DNA of 64,000 nt from Lycium barbarum (taxonomy: Eukaryota > Streptophyta > Magnoliopsida > Solanales > Solanaceae), in assembly GCF_019175385.1 (NCBI RefSeq), contig NC_083339.1:84246120-84310119 (forward strand), in the 5' to 3' direction. Each line of letters opens with the position of its first letter. The first letter of the stretch is position 1. The notes beneath the pieces were generated by a model. That model ran no database searches. It was not told the origin of the DNA and worked only from the letters and a program-made list of their open reading frames with translations. Positions 60,280 to 64,000 of the stretch are shown here, one piece after another. Both the position numbers and the translations under genes were made by a program.

Positions 60280-61465
60280 ACCACCCAGCGATGGGCAATC
60301 TCTCATCATGTGCCCAACTTGGCCACAAGTATAACAAGCATCCGAACCCTGGTGACATTGTCCGGAATGTAGTCTACCGTACTGACTGCATCACGGTACG
60401 GGGGGTCTCTTATGACAATAATCTTCCCTGAACTGGGAATGTGAGGACCTCGAACTCTGGCCCTATCCTGAAAGGAAGGAGCGATCAAATATCGTACATG
60501 CGAATCGAGGGGGTGCACTGGTCACTGACTGGCCTGAGTACCTAGAATATGTCTGTCTTGATCCCCCTCTATAGTCACTGCCTGCTCCCATCGATCTGGC
60601 CTTCTTACTTCGCCTCCTGTCGATATCACAGTCACCTCTTTGTTGTTGTTGTCGCCCCTCCAAATTCTAAGCATGGGCCTATATTAGGGAAATATCCATC
60701 CCGTCCTGCAAGGAAGCCGTCAAACAATCTCTGAATAAATGTGGCCCCAGGCCGCTCACAAATCTATGTACCTGATCTCCCATGTCGGCCACCATAGTCG
60801 GGGCATATCTAGCCAAAGAATTAAATTGCATGCTATACTCCCGGGCACTCATATTTCCTTGCCTTAGATTTAGAAACCTATCCGCTCTAGCTCGGCGGAT
60901 CTCAGGTGGCAAATAATTACGAATGAAAGCATCCACGAATTCCTGCGAAACCGGAGGAGGCGCATTCTCTCCTCTTGATAGTACCCAGTTGTTGTACTAT
61001 AAAACTGCCACATCCCGGAGTCTATAAGATGCCAACTCCACGGATTCAGTTTCGGAGGCATGGAAAATCTTCAAATGTCCTCAACACCTCATCCATAAAA
61101 CCTTACGGGTCTTCATCCTGTTTTGACCCAAAAAACTCCGGAGGATTTAGACTCATAAAATCACGGGCTTTGGTACTTGCTGCCCGATCACTTGAACTCG
61201 TATTTTGTCGTTGTGCCCGCGCAGTGACCAATTGCGTCAATAAATTGATGGCCTCGGTCATTTGTTGACCCGAAGCAACCGGTGGAGGAATTGGAGCTGG
61301 AGCTCCTCCCTGTCCTTCCACATTAGGCGGGGTAGAAGAATGATTATACAACGCCTCATTATGCGATTCGCCTTCTTCTATATTCATCGGAGGCTCTCTT
61401 TCTACCCGCCTCTTTGCCGTAGTCTTGCCCTTCTGGGCAGCTGTAGCTTTTCCCTTTGGTGGCAT
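60280..61465 (-). pseudogene. M3 gag, broken
   Basis: The frame begins MPPKGKATAAQKGK at ATG 61465, one base after an acceptor-like TTTCAG. The N-terminal piece runs to 61103 (with FFGSKQDEDP). The core is at 60936-60679 (EYSMQFNSLARYAP), followed by a basic region and CYTCGQVGHMMRDC near 60335-60294. Several stops and frame changes interrupt it. The start is chosen because it aligns with P1 gag MPPKKATAAQKGK. Confidence 0.88.
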
Positions 61466-61574
61466 GCTGAAATCATAACACACTATCAGGGAGGATATAA
61501 TCTTATAAACGGCTCTATCGCACGATTTCATAAGAAGAAGGATGGTCATTTTTCCTAAATTCCCTTTAGCCTCT

Positions 61575-61609
61575 TGTTTATTAGCGTGGCGCACAACACA
61601 CCATAAACA
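61575..61609 (-). other. Leader hairpin, M3 (loop hexamer GTGCGC)
   Basis: Minus strand: outer stem TGTTTAT/ATAAACA, inner stem TGTG/CACG, loop TTGTGCGC. The hexamer can pair with itself if two G-U pairs are allowed. Confidence 0.6.
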
Positions 61610-61670
61610 GGACTCTGCTAGACACGGCTCGTAGACACTTCCTAAGACTGAACCGCTAAGATACCACTTT

Positions 61671-61853
61671 TGTCATGACCCAGCTAGGGGCCGCAACGGG
61701 TACCCGGGGCTAGCCACCGAGCACCGCTCGTTCTACTACTCATCTTACTTAGTTAATGCCCTTTTATCAATTTGTACGCAAGACATAAGAAAACCATCGT
61801 TTCATTTGAGAACATAAAACACTTTTATATGCATAAGCCTTTAGGCTATCAAG

Positions 61854-61908
<55 letters not shown>

Positions 61909-62220
61909 TGTCAATCTCGTGAGACCGTCTAACCCACACTGCGCATCTACGAGCCTCTACTAGAGTGCTACTTATAAGGACTGGACAAGACCCCGTCATG
62001 TCCAAAAATACATATATATGACTATACAAAAAAGAATCATCATAAGCACCTCCGAACAAAGGAGTGCTTTCAATCAGCTGACAGCTACTACAGATCTGGG
62101 TCCAGCTCTCCTCCCTGTCTACCTGTGGGCATGAACACAGCGTCCAAAGAAAACGGACGTCAATACGAACATTGTACTGAGTATGAGAGGCATAAACAAG
62201 GAAATAAGGCAATGATATAA
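61671..62220 (-). mobile_element. M3 5' LTR remnant
   Basis: Matches M3 3' LTR from 52496 to about 53033 and then stops at a junction (ATAAAAGAA) with M0 LTR sequence. The right 1.9 kb of this LTR is missing. Stem-loop at 62160-62180. The preceding primer-binding region reads TGGTATCTTAG on the minus strand (61667 downward), matching the usual site for only seven bases. The (AT)n tract at 61857-61905 has about 24 repeats, against about five in the 3' LTR. Confidence 0.9.
61857..61905. repeat. (AT)n microsatellite in M3 5' LTR
   Basis: About 24 AT units. The partner LTR has only a short tract at about 52700-52710. Confidence 0.96.
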
Positions 62221-62917
62221 AAGAATACCATTATTTCCACATTTGAGCTCTATATTTTATTTTCTTCCATAATCTAAGTCTTTCAACCCCTCAATATTCT
62301 AGGACATAAACATAAAACGCACCTTAAGCACTCGGGAACAAGCCTTGATTCACTCTACTCCATTAGAATGAAATCCTTCACTTGCATGCCAAAGAAATTA
62401 TTACTCTCCACAAACCCTAATAGGCTTCCTAGTATATGAATCTCTTAAATCTTGGCTTTTGATCTGGATTTCATAGTATAGATTGTTGTAAAAATAGAGA
62501 GAGGGTTTTAGAGGGTTCCAGAGATATATAGAGTCTGCTTTAGGGAGAAAGAATGAATTAAAACGTTGAAGATTATATTTATAACTATGGCTGGAAACTT
62601 CCAGATCCGCGAGTCGACATCTCGTCGACGTGTCGACGGTTCGATGGTCAGAACCTCATCAACAGTGCCAGGTGACGCAATCGATGGTCCGTCCCTTGGG
62701 TCGTCGAAGCTGACTTGTTTCACCAGTTTTCTGAACTGCTCCGATTCGATTCGTTTCACTTCTAATTCCCTCGTAATGTCAAGAATTTATGCTTATATTC
62801 CTATACACATACAAGGTAAAATATCTCGCGACCAAATCTCTTGTGCGGACAACCGTACTGAAGGTGTATACCACCAATAAGCCAAAATCTCCTAGCAATA
62901 AAACGGGAGGCGTAACA
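62221..62917 (-). mobile_element. M0 5' LTR remnant
   Basis: Matches 1432-2163 of the M0 3' LTR, ending at the same TGTTACGCC terminus (62917). It keeps the donor-like AAG|GTGCG (exon end 62323), a TATA-like segment near 62570-62585 and part of the GTCGAC cluster. Its left part, and everything between it and M1, has been lost. Confidence 0.9.
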
Positions 62918-64000
62918 AAGTTGGGCACCCTTATACGACCTGCTGGGTATAAGCAGACTGAAACTAAAACAATATGGCAATCTGTAAAAGCATGTTGTAA
63001 ACTCATCATGTCATACATCAAAAATAACCTGCCCCTTGTGAAGCCACATCTAACCAAAGCATAACATAGTATACAAGTCGACAAGGCTGCCACTATACAC
63101 AGGGATATCCGAGACGAACTACATCAGTATAGCTGACCAAAACATATGCACACAACCCACATATGTATACAGACCTCTAAGAGTATAACAAAGCCTATGT
63201 CAAAGGATATATACCAACCTGACTCAAGCTCCAGAACAATAGAGCTCTCCAAGCGGCCGAGCAGAAGTCCTAAGCTGGCGGATCGCCAAACTGAGTGTCT
63301 GTACCTGCGGGCATGAAACGCAGCCCTCGAAGAAATGGGGTCAGTACGGAAAATGTATTGAGTATGTAAAGCATGGAATATAATAAAAAAGATCATGACT
63401 GAGTAAAAGATGATAGGAGACAGGTATGATAATCAAGATACCAATGCATCTGTGCCTTATGAGATAAGAGTCATGCATATATAATATACTGTACCCGACC
63501 CTCTAGTGAGGGACTCGGTGAAATAATCATATATCTACTGCACCTGGCCCTCTAGTGAGGGACTCGGTGAAATAATCATATATACACCGTACCCGGCCCT
63601 CTAATGAGGGACTCAGTGAAATAATCATATATATACCGTACTCGACCCTCTAGTGAGGGACTCAGTGAACAATGCAATGAAACTATGCATGAGTAGAGTA
63701 TTAGGAGAAATCATGTACAAAATGAATCATCATCTGAGACTCAATAGAATAATTAGAATGAACCAACGCTTGATAATCAAAGACAACTATCATGTCAAGT
63801 ACTACTGAGGATTAGAATTCATTGGAGTCATGTATGTTCGTTGTTCGCTTAGTTTATGTAATTCATGCCAAAAAGAAAGAAGGGGTATCTTTACATACCT
63901 GTTCACTCTCCAATTATCTACACCTATTTGTCTGAGTTGTGAGTCTATATTTAAAAGGATTCACACTATCGTTACACTCATCATAGCATACTTATGTTAA
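62918..64000 (-). mobile_element. E0: partial LTR that M0 inserted into
   Basis: No coding motif. It carries the LTR modules seen in the other families, all on the minus strand: the TCAGTAC stem-loop at 63341-63361 beside CTGCGGGCATGAAACGCAG, and donor-like ACAG|GTATGTAAAG (exon end 63899). AAGTT at 62918-62922 may be M0's target duplication, but the partner lies outside the window. I read it as the interior of an LTR of a seventh, older element. Confidence 0.7.
63489..63672. repeat. Four tandem 49-bp repeats in E0 LTR
   Basis: Units start at 63489, 63538, 63587 and 63636. Each contains CCCTCTAGTGAGGGACTC, an inverted repeat (CCCTC/GAGGG), and most contain AATAATCATATAT. Confidence 0.95.

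Noticed and set aside
63490..63672. Possible CRISPR-like spaced repeats
   Set aside because: The units are adjacent 49-bp tandem repeats without unique spacers, inside a plant LTR.

Overview
This window looks like repeat-rich intergenic DNA from a dicot plant nuclear genome. A solanaceous plant is my guess, from the general look of these Ty3/gypsy elements; that is weak inference, not a match I could run. I see no intact host gene, tRNA, rRNA unit or CRISPR array. Almost every base belongs to one nest of Ty3/gypsy LTR retrotransposons of the chromodomain (Tekay/Del-like) type, plus two related elements without coding capacity. The gag-pol reading frames that remain are broken.

I name the layers E0, M0, M1, M2, M3 (minus strand), P1 (plus strand) and T (plus-strand tandem array). 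E0 (62918-64000) is a piece of an LTR that carries M0. M0 has its 3' LTR at 1-2163, a broken pol at 2164-5016 and a 5' LTR remnant at 62221-62917. M0 was split in its reverse transcriptase by M1 (3' LTR 5017-7723, non-coding interior 7724-10770, 5' LTR in two pieces at 21751-22377 and 51833-52495). M1 received three later insertions. P1 (10776-21746, target duplication ACTTT) sits at its primer-binding site. M2 (22378-51827, duplication TTATA) and M3 (52496 to about 62220) sit in its 5' LTR. M2's 3' LTR was then split by T (22703-43664). The deepest path is E0 > M0 > M1 > M2 > T.

P1 is the best-preserved element: 2.9-kb LTRs, primer-binding site, gag with two CCHC knuckles, protease, RT, RNase H, integrase and chromodomain. 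It is silenced by several stop codons, mostly C-to-T changes, and by a small inversion inside integrase. M2 keeps gag and integrase but has lost all of RT. M3 keeps all domains but is full of stops and carries an unidentified 1.4-kb insertion. M1 and T have no coding capacity and would depend on proteins from relatives.

T is a head-to-tail array of five LTRs and four interiors in which long (3.1 kb) and short (2.0 kb) LTRs alternate. Each T interior holds a stretch of about 107 bp that aligns without gaps to most of plant 5S rRNA, including the Pol III internal promoter boxes.

Unrelated-looking families in the window share small structured elements. These are a leader hairpin after the primer-binding site whose loop carries a self-complementary hexamer, a hairpin beside the polypurine tract, a TCAGTAC/GTACTGA stem-loop in the LTR, and splice-site-like signals. 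In P1 and M3 one of those signals ends 0-2 bases from the gag ATG. I infer a shared RNA-level system in which splicing would give a gag mRNA without the primer-binding site and dimer hairpin, while unspliced RNA keeps them. Coding and non-coding families would both use it.
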